Of a stretch of 64,000 bases of DNA, positions 1 to 9,090 are shown piece after piece. Position numbers and translations under genes: made by a program. The stretch comes from Halomonas jincaotanensis (GTDB lineage: Bacteria; Pseudomonadota; Gammaproteobacteria; Pseudomonadales; Halomonadaceae): the NCBI RefSeq assembly GCF_018448785.1, contig NZ_JAHCLU010000003.1:248001-312000 (forward strand), written 5' to 3'. A model generated the notes under the pieces. That model saw nothing but the letters and a program-made list of their open reading frames with translations. It made no database searches and had not been told where the DNA came from. Numbering within the stretch: position 1 is the stretch's first letter; the number at the start of each line of letters is the position of its first letter.

Positions 1-174
1 ATGGCCAAGGCTGGGGAGGAGCGCCGCCAGTTGACACTAAAACGCATCACCGCCGCGTTGTCGCGCATCGAGCAGGAAGGTTACGGTGAATGTATTGACT
101 GTGGCGAGTGGATCGGCCCCAAGCGTCTCGAGTGGGATCCCCTGGTGCTCAAGTGCATCAATTGCGCGAGCTGA
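1..174 (+). CDS. DksA/TraR-type C4 zinc-finger protein, probably 5'-truncated
   Basis: The reading frame is open from the first base of the window and ends in TGA at 172-174, giving 57 residues. Two CxxC pairs are visible (CIDC near residue 37 and CINC near residue 53), separated by about 12 residues, which is the four-cysteine zinc finger of the DksA/TraR family. Family members bind the RNA polymerase secondary channel. Short members are usually about 85-90 residues, so an N-terminal helical part probably lies upstream of the window even though base 1 happens to be an ATG. It ends 17 bp before the 3' end of hexR, which is convergent. Confidence 0.75.
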   Translation: MAKAGEERRQLTLKRITAALSRIEQEGYGECIDCGEWIGPKRLEWDPLVLKCINCAS

Positions 175-191
175 GCCACTCACACTGAGCG

Positions 192-1055
192 TCAGAGCCG
201 TTCCAGGGCCGGGTAGCGGGTCTCCAGCAGGCTGTCCTTGATTTTCTTGAGGTGCTCCAGGAAGTCCTCGCCACGACGCAGCGTCACACCAGTGGCCAGC
301 ACGTCAATCAGGGTCAGTTGAATCATCCTTGAGGTCATCGGCATGTAGTAGTCGGTGTCCTCGGGGGTATCGACTTCCAGGGTCTCGGTACACTCGCGAG
401 CCAACGGTGAGCTTGGCGCCGTGATGCCCAGCACCACGGCGCCACTTTCACGGGCCAGGCGGGCGATGTCGACTAGCTCGCGGGTGCGCCCTGTCCAGGA
501 GATCACCACCACCACATCGCCAGTGCGACAGGTCGAGGCCACCATGCGCTGCATCAGAACATCGATATAGGCGGTCACCGGCAGGTTAAAGCGGAAGAAC
601 TTGTGCTGGGCATCTTGGGCCACGGCACCGGAGGCGCCGAGTCCGAAGAAGTGGATCTGCTTGGCCTGGATCAGGTAATCCACCACACGTTCGATGCGTT
701 GCGGATCAGCCTGGCGCCGTGCCTCGTCCAGCGCGGCGATGGTCGCACCGAAGATCTTTTGTGTGTAATCGGCGGCTTCGTCGTTGGGTTCCACGGCGCG
801 ACTCACGTAGGGCGTGCCGCCTGCCAGGCTCTGGGCCAGCTTGATCTTGAAATCGGGGTAGCCCTTGGCGAGGAAGTTGCGGCAAAACCGGTTCACCGTG
901 GGTTCGCTCACAGAGGCGGCCTGAGCCAGCGTGGCAATGCTCATGCTGGTGGCAGCGGTCGGGTCGGTGAGGATGACGTCGGCGACCTTGCGCTCGGAGC
1001 GGTTGAGTTCCTCGAGGCGTTGGCGAATGCGATCGAGCAGGTCGTGACTGGCCAT
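192..1055 (-). CDS. hexR: HexR, RpiR-family regulator of central sugar catabolism
   Basis: This 287-residue protein has an N-terminal RpiR helix-turn-helix domain (about residues 1-80, including [12 protein letters not shown]) and a C-terminal SIS sugar-phosphate-binding domain (from about residue 125, with [14 protein letters not shown] and [13 protein letters not shown]). In proteobacteria HexR represses zwf, edd and related genes and is released by KDPG. The start [10 protein letters not shown] at 1055 was chosen because it gives the usual family length; the frame stays open upstream to 1292, but that extension has no family resemblance and would run into the zwf start. It is divergent from zwf across about 228 bp holding operator-like palindromes, which fits autoregulation. 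Confidence 0.93.
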   Translation of the reverse strand: MASHDLLDRIRQRLEELNRSERKVADVILTDPTAATSMSIATLAQAASVSEPTVNRFCRNFLAKGYPDFKIKLAQSLAGGTPYVSRAVEPNDEAADYTQKIFGATIAALDEARRQADPQRIERVVDYLIQAKQIHFFGLGASGAVAQDAQHKFFRFNLPVTAYIDVLMQRMVASTCRTGDVVVVISWTGRTRELVDIARLARESGAVVLGITAPSSPLARECTETLEVDTPEDTDYYMPMTSRMIQLTLIDVLATGVTLRRGEDFLEHLKKIKDSLLETRYPALERL

Positions 1056-1121
1056 GTGACGTGCAATCTCCTTGAGGCGCTTCGAAGTATCAGTATCCAG
1101 GTAACCCAGGCAGGGGTGATG

Positions 1122-1137
1122 TGGTGATTTAACTACC
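1122..1137 (+). promoter_or_regulatory. Weak HexR-like box in hexR-zwf intergenic region
   Basis: TGGTGATTTAACTACC contains an imperfect GGT...ACC dyad. It agrees at about 10 of 15 positions both with the known HexR consensus TGTARTTTTATTACA and with the better box upstream of edd at 12049. It lies between the two divergent starts, where HexR would be expected to act. The match is modest and may be chance. Confidence 0.3.
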
Positions 1138-1205
1138 TTATGCGGGTTATCGTAGCGTGGCGTCATACCCGATGCGAACACGGCAGTAGCGAGAAGGATT
1201 GTTTT

Positions 1206-1217
1206 TGTAAGTTTACA
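1206..1217 (+). promoter_or_regulatory. Palindrome TGTAAGTTTACA, candidate operator for zwf/hexR
   Basis: TGTAA and TTACA are perfect inverted arms around GT. The core GTAAGTTTAC (1207-1216) recurs in the same orientation relative to its target gene ahead of edd (minus strand, 11991-12000). It lies about 72 bp upstream of the zwf ATG and just before the putative -35 box. HexR or another sugar regulator could bind here; which one cannot be told from sequence alone. Confidence 0.5.
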
Positions 1218-1225
1218 GAAATAAC

Positions 1226-1254
1226 TTGCCAGTTTTGCGTCAATTGCGTATTTT
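1226..1254 (+). promoter_or_regulatory. Putative sigma-70 promoter of zwf
   Basis: TTGCCA at 1226-1231 and TATTTT at 1249-1254 are spaced by 17 bp, about 30 bp upstream of the zwf ATG. It is the best -35/-10 pair seen in this intergenic region. The TGTAAGTTTACA palindrome ends 8 bp upstream of the -35 box. Confidence 0.45.
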
Positions 1255-1283
1255 TTTGCTAAGTTAACTAGGTGGGGGCGGAT

Positions 1284-2780
1284 ATGAGTCAAACCAGCCG
1301 GTCCAGTCAGGCGGTCAGTACGGAAATCGACCTAGCACTGTTCGGTGCACTCGGCGACCTTGCGCAGCGCAAGCTGTTTCCGGCGCTCTATCAGCTCGAA
1401 CGCGAGGGTTTGCTCGACTCTCGCACGCGCCTGCTGGGGCTCGCCCGCCAGGACCTTGACCTCGACAGCTTCAAGACCAAGGTCAAGGCGACACTGAAGA
1501 CCTACGTCAAAGCCGAGGACCTGGACCGTAGTGTTCTCGACGTCTTTCTGGCACGCCTCGATTATCGCCAACTCGACTTCACCAGCGAAGAGGGCTACGC
1601 CGCCATTCGCGATTGGCGGCAGGAGGGGCTAGGGCGGCCCATGGTGGTCTACCTGGCGGTGGGGGCGAGCCTCTATGGCGATATCTGCGCGCATCTGCAG
1701 GCCAGCGGCAGTCTCGACGAGTCGAGCCGCGTGGTGGTCGAGAAGCCCATCGGCTATGACCTGCCGTCCTCCAGCCGGGTCAATGATGCCATCGGTAGCG
1801 TCTTTCCCGAGTCGAGCATCTATCGCATCGACCACTACCTGGGCAAGGAGACGGTACAGAACCTGATCGCCCTGCGCTTCGCCAACCCGCTGTTCGGCAC
1901 CCAGTGGAACCAGAACAACATTTCCCACGTGGAAATCACCGTCGCCGAGAAAGTCGGCATCGAAGGGCGCTGGGGCTACTTCGACCAGGCCGGACAGCTG
2001 CGTGACATGGTGCAGAATCATTTGCTGCAGCTAGTCTGCCTGATCGCCATGGACCCCCCGGCTAACCTCGACGCCGATGCGATCCGCGACGAGAAGGTCA
2101 AGGTGCTCAAGGCGCTGAAACCCTTTACCGACAACATGCTGGGGCGCGATGTGGTGCGTGGCCAGTACACCGCCGGCACCATCGACGGCAAGAGCGTGCC
2201 TGGCTACCTTGACGAGGAGGGCGCCAACACCGACAGCCATACCGAGACCTTCGTGGCAATGAAGACCGGAGTGGCCAACTGGCGCTGGGCCGGTGTGCCG
2301 TTCTACCTTAGAACAGGCAAGCGGATGCCCGAAAAGCTTTCACAGATCATCATCCACTTTCGCCAGCAGCCCCACTACATCTTCGATCCGGATCAGCGCG
2401 ATCTGGCCGCCAACAAGCTGGTGATTCGCCTGCAGCCCGAGGAAGGCATGGCCCTGGAAGTGCTGACCAAGGACAGTGGACTGGACAAGGGCATGCGCCT
2501 GCGTCGCGGCCCCCTTCACCTGGATTTCAGCAGCGCCTTCCCCAAGACGCGCATTCCCGATGCCTATGAGCGGCTGTTGCTCGAGGTGATGAAGGGACGC
2601 CAATACCTCTTCGTGCGTCGCGACGAGATCGAGCATGCCTGGTATTGGTGTGACAGCCTGATTGCCGCCTGGCAAGACCGCGACGAAGCGCCACGGCGGT
2701 ATCCGGCGGGTTCCTGGGGGCCAGTCGCCTCCATCGCCATGATCACCCAGGACGGCCGCAGCTGGTACGAGGATTATTGA
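1284..2780 (+). CDS. zwf: Glucose-6-phosphate 1-dehydrogenase
   Basis: Oxidises glucose-6-phosphate to 6-phosphogluconolactone with NAD(P), feeding the ED and pentose-phosphate routes. The 498-residue protein has the nucleotide-binding start ([18 protein letters not shown], near residue 15) and the catalytic signature RIDHYLGKE with its His and Lys around residue 180, and is of usual length. A GTG four codons upstream (1272) is possible, but ATG 1284 is preferred because the AGGTGGGGG Shine-Dalgarno-like stretch sits 5-6 bp before it. It is first in zwf-pgl-eda. Confidence 0.96.
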   Translation: MSQTSRSSQAVSTEIDLALFGALGDLAQRKLFPALYQLEREGLLDSRTRLLGLARQDLDLDSFKTKVKATLKTYVKAEDLDRSVLDVFLARLDYRQLDFTSEEGYAAIRDWRQEGLGRPMVVYLAVGASLYGDICAHLQASGSLDESSRVVVEKPIGYDLPSSSRVNDAIGSVFPESSIYRIDHYLGKETVQNLIALRFANPLFGTQWNQNNISHVEITVAEKVGIEGRWGYFDQAGQLRDMVQNHLLQLVCLIAMDPPANLDADAIRDEKVKVLKALKPFTDNMLGRDVVRGQYTAGTIDGKSVPGYLDEEGANTDSHTETFVAMKTGVANWRWAGVPFYLRTGKRMPEKLSQIIIHFRQQPHYIFDPDQRDLAANKLVIRLQPEEGMALEVLTKDSGLDKGMRLRRGPLHLDFSSAFPKTRIPDAYERLLLEVMKGRQYLFVRRDEIEHAWYWCDSLIAAWQDRDEAPRRYPAGSWGPVASIAMITQDGRSWYEDY

Positions 2781-2800
2781 AAGTGCGAGGATTATTGAAA
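2768..2800 (+). repeat. 18-bp-period duplication across the zwf stop codon
   Basis: CGAGGATTATTGAAA occurs at 2768-2782 and again at 2786-2800. The first copy carries the last codons and TGA of zwf; the second lies in the zwf-pgl spacer. It is probably a recent slippage duplication that lengthened the spacer without altering the protein. Confidence 0.8.
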
Positions 2801-2814
2801 ATGAGAGAGCACCG

Positions 2815-3483
2815 ATGAGCGATTCACCGCGCGACCAATTGGCCGCCCAGCTCGCCGAAGCGGTGGCCGAGGCCCTGCGACACGACCTGGACACACAGGA
2901 ACGGGCCTTGTTGGTGGTGTCCGGCGGGTCAACGCCGGTGCCTTTCCTTCATGCCCTGTCGGCCGTCGAGCTGCCCTGGGAGCGGATCGACGTGACGCTC
3001 GCCGACGAACGCTGGGTGGCCGAGACAGCGTCGGACAGCAACGCCCGCCTGGTGCGTGAGCACCTGCTGCAGGGGCCTGCCACCAAGGCGACCTTCGTGT
3101 CACTGACCTCCTCGCATCCCACCCCTGAACAGGGTGCCACCGAGGTCGCCGCACGGCTTCGCCCCCTGGCCTGGCCGGCCAGCGTGGTGATTCTCGGCAT
3201 GGGCGGCGATGGTCACACCGCCTCGCTGTTTCCCGACAGCCAAGAGTTGTCACTGGCACTGGCCACTGCCGAGCCGGTGGTCGCCGTGCGCACGCCCAGC
3301 CAGCCACAGCCGCGCATCACGCTCTCTGCCGACCGGCTGCATCAGGCGCGCCGTCATGTCCTGCACCTGACCGGCGAGGAAAAACGCAGCGTACTCGCCC
3401 GGGCGCTGACCGGTGATGACAGCCGCGAACTGCCCATCCGGGCCTTCCTGGCCTGCCCACTGGCCATCTACTGGGCCCCGTGA
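2815..3483 (+). CDS. pgl: 6-phosphogluconolactonase
   Basis: Hydrolyses 6-phosphogluconolactone to 6-phosphogluconate, directly after Zwf. The 222-residue protein carries the family motifs VTLADERWV (near residue 60) and MGGDGHTASLFP (near residue 130) with the catalytic His. The length is typical of the DevB type. It follows zwf by 34 bp and precedes eda by 49 bp, so the three are probably co-transcribed. Confidence 0.95.
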   Translation: MSDSPRDQLAAQLAEAVAEALRHDLDTQERALLVVSGGSTPVPFLHALSAVELPWERIDVTLADERWVAETASDSNARLVREHLLQGPATKATFVSLTSSHPTPEQGATEVAARLRPLAWPASVVILGMGGDGHTASLFPDSQELSLALATAEPVVAVRTPSQPQPRITLSADRLHQARRHVLHLTGEEKRSVLARALTGDDSRELPIRAFLACPLAIYWAP

Positions 3484-3532
3484 TCTGATCCGGCGCTTGC
3501 GGTAATGCGCCTGAACGTCTGGAGAAACGAAC

Positions 3533-4195
3533 ATGACTATCGACAAGCAGCTACCATCCACCCGGACCACCGAGCTCGACAGCATCTGTCTCAAGGCCGA
3601 GGTGATTCCAGTACTGGCGATCGAACGTCTCGAGGATGCGGTACCACTGGCCAAGGCCCTGGTGGAGGGAGGCCTGACGGTGCTCGAGGTGACGTTAAGA
3701 ACCGATTGCGCCCTCGAGGCGATCAAGCGCATGAAGGCGGCGCTACCCCACGCCAGCATCGGCGTGGGCACCGTGTTGACACCGGCCCAATATCGCCAGG
3801 CCGAGCAGGTCGGCGCCGACTTCGTGGTCACGCCGGGCACCACCGAGGCGCTATATCGCTATGGCGTCGAGAGCCCAGTGCCCATGTTGCCGGGCGTGGC
3901 CACGGTGTCCGAGCTGATGGTCGGCTGGCAGTATGGTTACCGGCGTTTCAAGTTCTTTCCCGCCGAGGCCAGCGGTGGCGTCAAGGCGTTGAAGTCCTTC
4001 GCCGGACCGATTCCCGAGGCGCGTTTCTGTCCTACCGGCGGAATCGGCGTCAATAACGCCGAGGACTACCTGGCCCTCAAAAACGTGATGTGCGTCGGCG
4101 GTTCCTGGCTGACGCCCAAGTCGCTGGTCGAGGCCGAGGACTGGAACGGCATTCGTCTGCTGGCCAAGGAGGCCGCGGACCGATTTCATCATTGA
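3533..4195 (+). CDS. eda: KDPG aldolase (2-keto-3-deoxy-6-phosphogluconate aldolase)
   Basis: Cleaves KDPG to pyruvate and glyceraldehyde-3-phosphate, the last ED step. The 220-residue TIM-barrel protein shows the catalytic Glu region (GLTVLEVTLRT, near residue 50), GVGTVLTPAQ (near 80) and the Schiff-base Lys region (YRRFKFFPAEASGG, near 140). It closes the zwf-pgl-eda group, and a strong terminator follows at 4251. Confidence 0.96.
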   Translation: MTIDKQLPSTRTTELDSICLKAEVIPVLAIERLEDAVPLAKALVEGGLTVLEVTLRTDCALEAIKRMKAALPHASIGVGTVLTPAQYRQAEQVGADFVVTPGTTEALYRYGVESPVPMLPGVATVSELMVGWQYGYRRFKFFPAEASGGVKALKSFAGPIPEARFCPTGGIGVNNAEDYLALKNVMCVGGSWLTPKSLVEAEDWNGIRLLAKEAADRFHH

Positions 4196-4250
4196 GCGGC
4201 GAGACGCTCAATGAGACACCGAGCTCTCTCGACAGCGGATGCTGTCTTTC

Positions 4251-4278
4251 CCCGGCCAGCGATGGCCGGGTTTTTTTT
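4251..4278 (+). terminator. Rho-independent terminator after eda
   Basis: CCCGGCCA and TGGCCGGG form an 8-bp GC-rich stem around GCGA, followed by eight T residues. It lies 55 bp after the eda stop and ends the zwf-pgl-eda transcript. Confidence 0.93.
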
Positions 4279-4306
4279 GCTAAAATGAAATAGTTAGTTA
4301 TATTTC
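4277..4306 (+). promoter_or_regulatory. Putative promoter with inverted repeat ahead of the epimerase gene
   Basis: TTGCTA (4277-4282) and TATATT (4299-4304) are spaced by 16 bp in an AT-rich stretch. An inverted repeat, GAAATA (4287-4292) and TATTTC (4301-4306), overlaps the spacer and -10 region, where a repressor could act. An AGGAG ribosome-binding sequence follows before the ATG at 4325. Confidence 0.4.
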
Positions 4307-4324
4307 GTTCATTGAGGAGTCCAA

Positions 4325-5224
4325 ATGCGTCTTCTGTTCACCGGCGGCAGCGGCAAGGCTGGCCGCCATGCGACTGCCTATCTGCGCGATCAGGGCCACA
4401 GAGTCACCAACCTGGATTGGACAGCGTCCGACGTGGCCGGCATCACAACTCTGAAGGTAGACCTGACCGACGCTGGCCAGGTATTTAATGCCTGCCAGGC
4501 CTACGCCGGGTTAGATGAGCTGGAACCGGGCACCGGTGTGCCGCGTTACGATGCCATCGTCCACTTCGCGGCCATACCGGCCATCCTGCACCGGCCGGAC
4601 AACGAGACCTACCGCATCAATACGCTGAGTACCTATAATGTGCTTGATGCCGCCACCCGGCTGGGCATTCCCAAGGTCATCTTCGCCTCTAGCGAGACGA
4701 CCTACGGCGTCTGTTTTGCCGATGGCGAGAAGAAACCGGACTACCTGCCGGTCGATGAAGACCACCCCACCGTGCCACAGGACAGCTATGCGATGAGCAA
4801 GGTGGTCAACGAGGTGACGGCGCGATCCTTTCAGGCGCGCTCGGGGATCGACATCTACGGCCTGCGTATCAACAACGTCATCGAACCGCACGAGTATACC
4901 GAGCTGTTTCCAGCCTTTCTGGATCAACCCGCCATGCGACGTCGCAATATCTTCGCCTACATCGACGCCCGCGACCTGGGGCAGATGGTCGACTGCTGCC
5001 TGAAGACGGATGGCCTGGGCTATGAGGTTTTCAACGTCGCCAATGACGATTTGTCGGTTGACCTGACCAACGCCCAGGTGATCGAACGCTTCTACCCAAG
5101 CGTACCGGTCAAGCGCGAGATGGGTGAATTCGAGACCTTCTACAGCAATGCGAAAGCCCGTCGCTTGGTCGGTTTCGCACCGCTCCATTCCTGGCGGAAT
5201 GAGCTGGGGCTGGGGGCGTTTTAG
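4325..5224 (+). CDS. NAD(P)-dependent epimerase/dehydratase, extended SDR family
   Basis: The 299-residue protein starts with the Rossmann motif TGGSGKAG (near residue 7) and has the SDR catalytic pair in SYAMSK (near residue 160), with SSETTYG upstream supplying the Ser/Thr. The family acts on nucleotide sugars or uronic acids; the substrate cannot be named from sequence. It has its own promoter region behind the eda terminator, and its stop overlaps the stop of the convergent HxlR gene by 3 bp. Together with HxlR and the nitrilase it interrupts what would otherwise be one ED gene cluster. Confidence 0.85.
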   Translation: MRLLFTGGSGKAGRHATAYLRDQGHRVTNLDWTASDVAGITTLKVDLTDAGQVFNACQAYAGLDELEPGTGVPRYDAIVHFAAIPAILHRPDNETYRINTLSTYNVLDAATRLGIPKVIFASSETTYGVCFADGEKKPDYLPVDEDHPTVPQDSYAMSKVVNEVTARSFQARSGIDIYGLRINNVIEPHEYTELFPAFLDQPAMRRRNIFAYIDARDLGQMVDCCLKTDGLGYEVFNVANDDLSVDLTNAQVIERFYPSVPVKREMGEFETFYSNAKARRLVGFAPLHSWRNELGLGAF

Positions 5225-5949
5225 TCGCAGGCCGGGGGCAATCCGTCAGACCCAAGCGGTTCATCGTGCAGCTTCGCGTATGAGCTGAGCACGAACCACT
5301 CACCGATACTGCGCTCGAGCACGGGCGATCCGATCAGCTGAATGCGGCCCGCGCGCAATTCATCTCCCAGCCGCGCACGGCCGAAGTAGACGGCGACCAG
5401 AGACCGCAGCTCGGCAAAGATGAACAGATCCACGTCGAAACCCGGATCGATGAAACACACGTCGGTCGGCGTGCCCGGGCGGGCGACAACCCAGAAATCC
5501 CTTGGTTCGCAAGCCTGCGCGGGATAGGAGAATTTCAGGACGATGCGCCGTTGCGGCAGCGCATCGGTCTCGATCGCGCGGCGCACGTTCCACATGAAGA
5601 ATTTCGGCTCGAGCCAGCACAGCTGGTCTTCGGCGTCGGTGTGCCGGTAGGCCCACTTTCCCAAGGCGTCGAGAATAGGCTCGAGTTCCCGGGCCGCGTC
5701 GGTTCTCAGATATTCGACGGCTCCGCTCGCCCGATCCTCGACCCGCTCGACAAGGCCGCGCGCTTCGAGTTGCTTCAGCCGCTTGCTCAGGAGGGTGGGC
5801 GATATCCCGGGTACGCCGCGGCGGATGTCGTTGAAGCGGGTGGAGCCGCACCACATCTCGGTCAGAATGACCATCGTCCATCGCGGTTCGAGGACGTCGC
5901 AGGCCATCAGCATCGGACAGAACAGAGCGGTCTTTCTGATCGGCATCAC
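5221..5949 (-). CDS. HxlR-family transcriptional regulator with C-terminal SCP2-like domain
   Basis: The 242-residue protein opens with a winged-helix HxlR domain (about residues 10-105; CPMLMACDVLEPRW, GISPTLLSKRLKQLEARGLV). The remaining 130 residues resemble the SCP2/sterol-carrier-like extension found in some HxlR proteins. It is divergent from the nitrilase gene across 166 bp, so the simplest reading is that it controls the nitrilase. A second ATG directly follows the first. The ligand is unknown. Confidence 0.85.
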   Translation of the reverse strand: MMPIRKTALFCPMLMACDVLEPRWTMVILTEMWCGSTRFNDIRRGVPGISPTLLSKRLKQLEARGLVERVEDRASGAVEYLRTDAARELEPILDALGKWAYRHTDAEDQLCWLEPKFFMWNVRRAIETDALPQRRIVLKFSYPAQACEPRDFWVVARPGTPTDVCFIDPGFDVDLFIFAELRSLVAVYFGRARLGDELRAGRIQLIGSPVLERSIGEWFVLSSYAKLHDEPLGSDGLPPACD

Positions 5950-6115
5950 GGGGCACCTCCCGCTTCAGGATGCTCCGCGATGCAGCCTGCGTCCAGTCCA
6001 CATTCTGTACCGCTTCCGCTCCATCTTCTACACTATCGACCCGAACGGCGCCCGGCCAGACTTGTTAAGACCGCGCAATCGCGCGACTTGCAGTCCGAGC
6101 CTGGAGGATAGAGAC

Positions 6116-7051
6116 ATGCCTAAGATCGCCGTTGTTCAGCATCCCCCGATCTTTCTCAACAAGGAGAAATCCCTCGCACGCGCGCTGGACCTGATCGCCG
6201 AGGCCGCAGCGGCCGGAAGTGACATGATCGTTTTTCCGGAAACGTGGCTGCCCGGCTACCCGATGTTCATCTGGCGCCTGGCCCCGGGCCGGCACAAGGC
6301 GCAGACCGAGGCGCTCTACGCCCTGTCGCAGCGTAACTCGGTGGACCTCGGCCGTAACGATCTCACCCCCGTCCAGCAGGCCGCCAGGGAGCACGGGGTG
6401 GTCGTCGTCATGGGCCACCAGGAAATCGACAGCGCCTTCAGCGGCAGCACGCTCTACAACAGCGTGGCGATCATCGACGCCGATGGCCGCCTGCTGAACA
6501 ATCATCGTAAGCTAATGCCCACCTGTCCCGAGCGCACCGTCTGGGGCTGTGGGGACGGATCGGCCTTGAAGGTCGTCGAAACCGCCGTGGGCCGCGTCGG
6601 GGCGCTGATCTGCTGGGAAAGCTACATGCCACTCGCGCGCTACGCGCTCTATGCCCAGAACATCGAGATCTATGTCGCTCCGACCTGGGACAGCGGTCCG
6701 TTCTGGCTCAACGCCATGCAGCACATCGCCCGTGAGGGCGGTTGCTGGACGGTCGGCTGCGCCACGACATGTCACGTCTCGGACATCCCCGAAGACCTTC
6801 CGCATCGCGAAGAGCTGTTTCCCGACCCCGAGGAATGGATCAACCCAGGCGATGCCGTCATCTACAAGCCCTTCGCGGGCCTGCACGCGGGTCCCATGTC
6901 CGAAGAGAAGGGCCTTCTCTATGCCGACATCGATCCGGAGGAGGTGAAGGCGTCGCGACGTCGTTTCGATGCCACAGGCCACTATGCGCGACCGGACGTC
7001 CTGCAACTCCGCGTGAACCGTGCGCCGCAACCCCCCGTCCTGTTCGAATAA
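6116..7051 (+). CDS. Nitrilase / carbon-nitrogen hydrolase
   Basis: The 311-residue protein has the nitrilase-superfamily triad: Glu in VFPETWLPGYP (near residue 43), Lys in HRKLMPT (near 130) and Cys in ICWESYMP (near 164). Length and the CWE context fit branch-1 nitrilases, which turn nitriles into carboxylic acid and ammonia; the natural substrate is not evident. The start was chosen for the GGAGG about 9 bp upstream and the conserved KIAVVQ opening; the frame is open further upstream without homology. It faces a divergent HxlR regulator. Confidence 0.9.
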   Translation: MPKIAVVQHPPIFLNKEKSLARALDLIAEAAAAGSDMIVFPETWLPGYPMFIWRLAPGRHKAQTEALYALSQRNSVDLGRNDLTPVQQAAREHGVVVVMGHQEIDSAFSGSTLYNSVAIIDADGRLLNNHRKLMPTCPERTVWGCGDGSALKVVETAVGRVGALICWESYMPLARYALYAQNIEIYVAPTWDSGPFWLNAMQHIAREGGCWTVGCATTCHVSDIPEDLPHREELFPDPEEWINPGDAVIYKPFAGLHAGPMSEEKGLLYADIDPEEVKASRRRFDATGHYARPDVLQLRVNRAPQPPVLFE

Positions 7052-7070
7052 AAGCGCAACGGGCGGGGGG

Positions 7071-8042
7071 CTATCCCCTGAGCCTTGCCAGGTCGTCTCG
7101 CGTCGGCAGGGAGGCATAGGCGCCGGGAAGGGTGACAGCATGAGCGCCGCAGCGGCATGCGGTTTGAACCGCATGCCGCAGAAAGTCGTGATCGTGATAC
7201 CAGTCCCCGTCGACGCCCGTCCGTGCGGTGAGATCGACAAGCTCGGCCAGCAGGCCGCCGATGAAAGCGTCTCCGCCGGCCGTGGTATCCACCGCTGTGA
7301 CCTTCGGCGGCATGACGCGCTCTTCCAGAATCGCACCCTTCAGCGTTACCTCGCCGGGCCCATCGGTAATGACCGCCAGCTTCACGCCGGCAGCGAGACG
7401 CTCGGCCAACCAGGCATCGCGGGGGTGGTCGGCACGCAGATAATCCAGCTCGTCGGCGGAGAGCTTGAGCAGATCGGCCGTATCGAGCAGGCGGGTGACC
7501 AGGCTGATATCCGCCGTGTTCTCCGCCCACAGATTATGACGCAGGTTGGCGTCCACACTCACCAGGCAGCCGGCGCGACGGGCCATGTCGGCCATCGCCA
7601 GGGTAGTCTCGGCTATCTCCGGCTCGGTAAGACTGTTGCTGCACAGGTGCAGGATCGCCGGTTCGGCGAAGACCCCGGCAGGTAGATGCTCCAGGCGATA
7701 AAGCAGATCCGCCGCCGGTGGTCGGTAGAAATCGAAGGTCCGCTCGCCGTCGGCATCGCGGGACACGAAGGCCAGCGCGGTGCGTGCCTCACGAGTGCGC
7801 ACGACCCCCGAGGTGTCGACACCGTGGGCGGCGAGTTCCGCGGCGAGGAAGTCACCGAAATGATCCTCGCCCAGCATGCCAAGAAAGCGGCTGGGCACGC
7901 CCAGGCGCGCACAGGCCACGGCCACGTTGGCCGGCGCGCCACCCGCATAGGGCGTGAAGGTTTCCAGGCCACTGGACTGATCGCCCAGACGGCTCGAGAG
8001 CATGTCGACGAGGGCTTCACCGAAGGCGATGACGGGCGTCAT
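7071..8042 (-). CDS. PfkB-family sugar kinase, probably fructokinase
   Basis: The 323-residue ribokinase-like protein has the N-terminal signature YAGGAPANVAVACARLG (near residue 31) and the C-terminal DTTAGGDAFIGGLL with the catalytic Asp (near 255). It most resembles fructokinases, which make fructose-6-phosphate. The ATG overlaps the TGA of the upstream mutarotase gene by 4 bp (ATGA), indicating translational coupling. It is last in the leftward edd-glk-mutarotase-kinase operon. Exact sugar specificity is inferred from context. Confidence 0.85.
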   Translation of the reverse strand: MTPVIAFGEALVDMLSSRLGDQSSGLETFTPYAGGAPANVAVACARLGVPSRFLGMLGEDHFGDFLAAELAAHGVDTSGVVRTREARTALAFVSRDADGERTFDFYRPPAADLLYRLEHLPAGVFAEPAILHLCSNSLTEPEIAETTLAMADMARRAGCLVSVDANLRHNLWAENTADISLVTRLLDTADLLKLSADELDYLRADHPRDAWLAERLAAGVKLAVITDGPGEVTLKGAILEERVMPPKVTAVDTTAGGDAFIGGLLAELVDLTARTGVDGDWYHDHDFLRHAVQTACRCGAHAVTLPGAYASLPTRDDLARLRG

Positions 8043-9031
8043 GAGGGTTTCTCCAGGCTTAGGGTGGTACCCAGCAGGTGCTGGGCGCCGGGAACCAGCC
8101 ATACCGGGTCGAGGCGGGTGTTGGCGGCCTCCACGCAGAGAAAGCGTCGGGCGGCGTCGATCGAGGTGTCGGCGGGCGTGGCTTCGCCGGGATTCCAGAT
8201 CACTGCCGAATCGCTCCCTTGTCGCGCGATGCACAGGCGGCGGTGGCCATCGTCGAGCGTCAGCACGGCGTTGCTGTGGTAGATGCGGTCGAGCCCGCCC
8301 CGTACGCCCAGCTCGCCCTGTTGTTCGCGCTCGGCGAAGTCGGCCAGCTTGTCCAGGAAGCGGGCGCCGGGCAGGCCTTCGACGCGACAGGCGTAGGCGT
8401 CTTCCACCGCCAGGTAGGTATGCAAAGCGCCGCTGATCTTGATCGGCGTTTCACCGACGTGTTCGGTAATCAGCTCGACGTGCAGACGCTGGCCGTTGGC
8501 CTGAATCACTACCCGTGGGATCAGCTGGGTGTGGAGTCGCTGTGACGGTGAGAGGTGCAGTTCCACGCCGTCTTCGTGCTCGTCGACGGCTTCCAGCTGC
8601 CAGTCGGCCTGGCGTGCCAGGCCGTGCATCGGTCCGGACCGGTCCGGCGATTCATCGGCGGTATTCTCGTTGGCAAACCAGGGCCAGCAAAGGGGGATAC
8701 CGCCGCGCATCGTCCCGGGCACGTCCTGTGGCGTCGGCGTCACCCATAGCCAGCCGCCGGGTACCAGGGCTTCTTCGCTCCGATCTGGGTAGGAAGTGCT
8801 GGCGCGCGTTCGCGTGTCTTCGGACGCGATAGAGAGCGGCGCGGAAGGTGAAGAGCCCTCAGCGTGCGCGGCTTCGGGCGCTGGTAAATAGTGCAGCACC
8901 TGGGCGCCCTGCAGTGATACCGCAAGCTGCCCCCAGTCTTCGTTGGCGAGCCAGACTTCCCTGCCTGCCCAGTTGTCACGGCGCTGGCCATGGGTCTCGT
9001 CGATCAGCGCGGCGAGCGATTCGGGAATCAT
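8039..9031 (-). CDS. D-hexose-6-phosphate mutarotase (YeaD-like aldose epimerase)
   Basis: Interconverts alpha and beta anomers of glucose-6-phosphate ahead of Zwf, which uses the beta form. The 330-residue protein shows GGIPLCWPWF, the active-site PMHGLAR and the C-terminal CVEAAN with its Glu, as in the family. Residues about 53-85 form a Ser/Arg/Glu-rich insertion between conserved strands that is not typical. It lies between glk and the PfkB kinase and overlaps the latter by 4 bp. Confidence 0.88.
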   Translation of the reverse strand: MIPESLAALIDETHGQRRDNWAGREVWLANEDWGQLAVSLQGAQVLHYLPAPEAAHAEGSSPSAPLSIASEDTRTRASTSYPDRSEEALVPGGWLWVTPTPQDVPGTMRGGIPLCWPWFANENTADESPDRSGPMHGLARQADWQLEAVDEHEDGVELHLSPSQRLHTQLIPRVVIQANGQRLHVELITEHVGETPIKISGALHTYLAVEDAYACRVEGLPGARFLDKLADFAEREQQGELGVRGGLDRIYHSNAVLTLDDGHRRLCIARQGSDSAVIWNPGEATPADTSIDAARRFLCVEAANTRLDPVWLVPGAQHLLGTTLSLEKPS

Positions 9032-9090
9032 TCCAGCTCCTCAGTCAAGCGGTTTATGCAGTAGCGTCGCGGCTCAGCGGGCTTCAAGAA

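Noticed and set aside
1056..1292. N-terminal extension of hexR
   Set aside because: The frame is open, but the extra 79 residues are unlike HexR and would cover the control region and reach into the zwf start.
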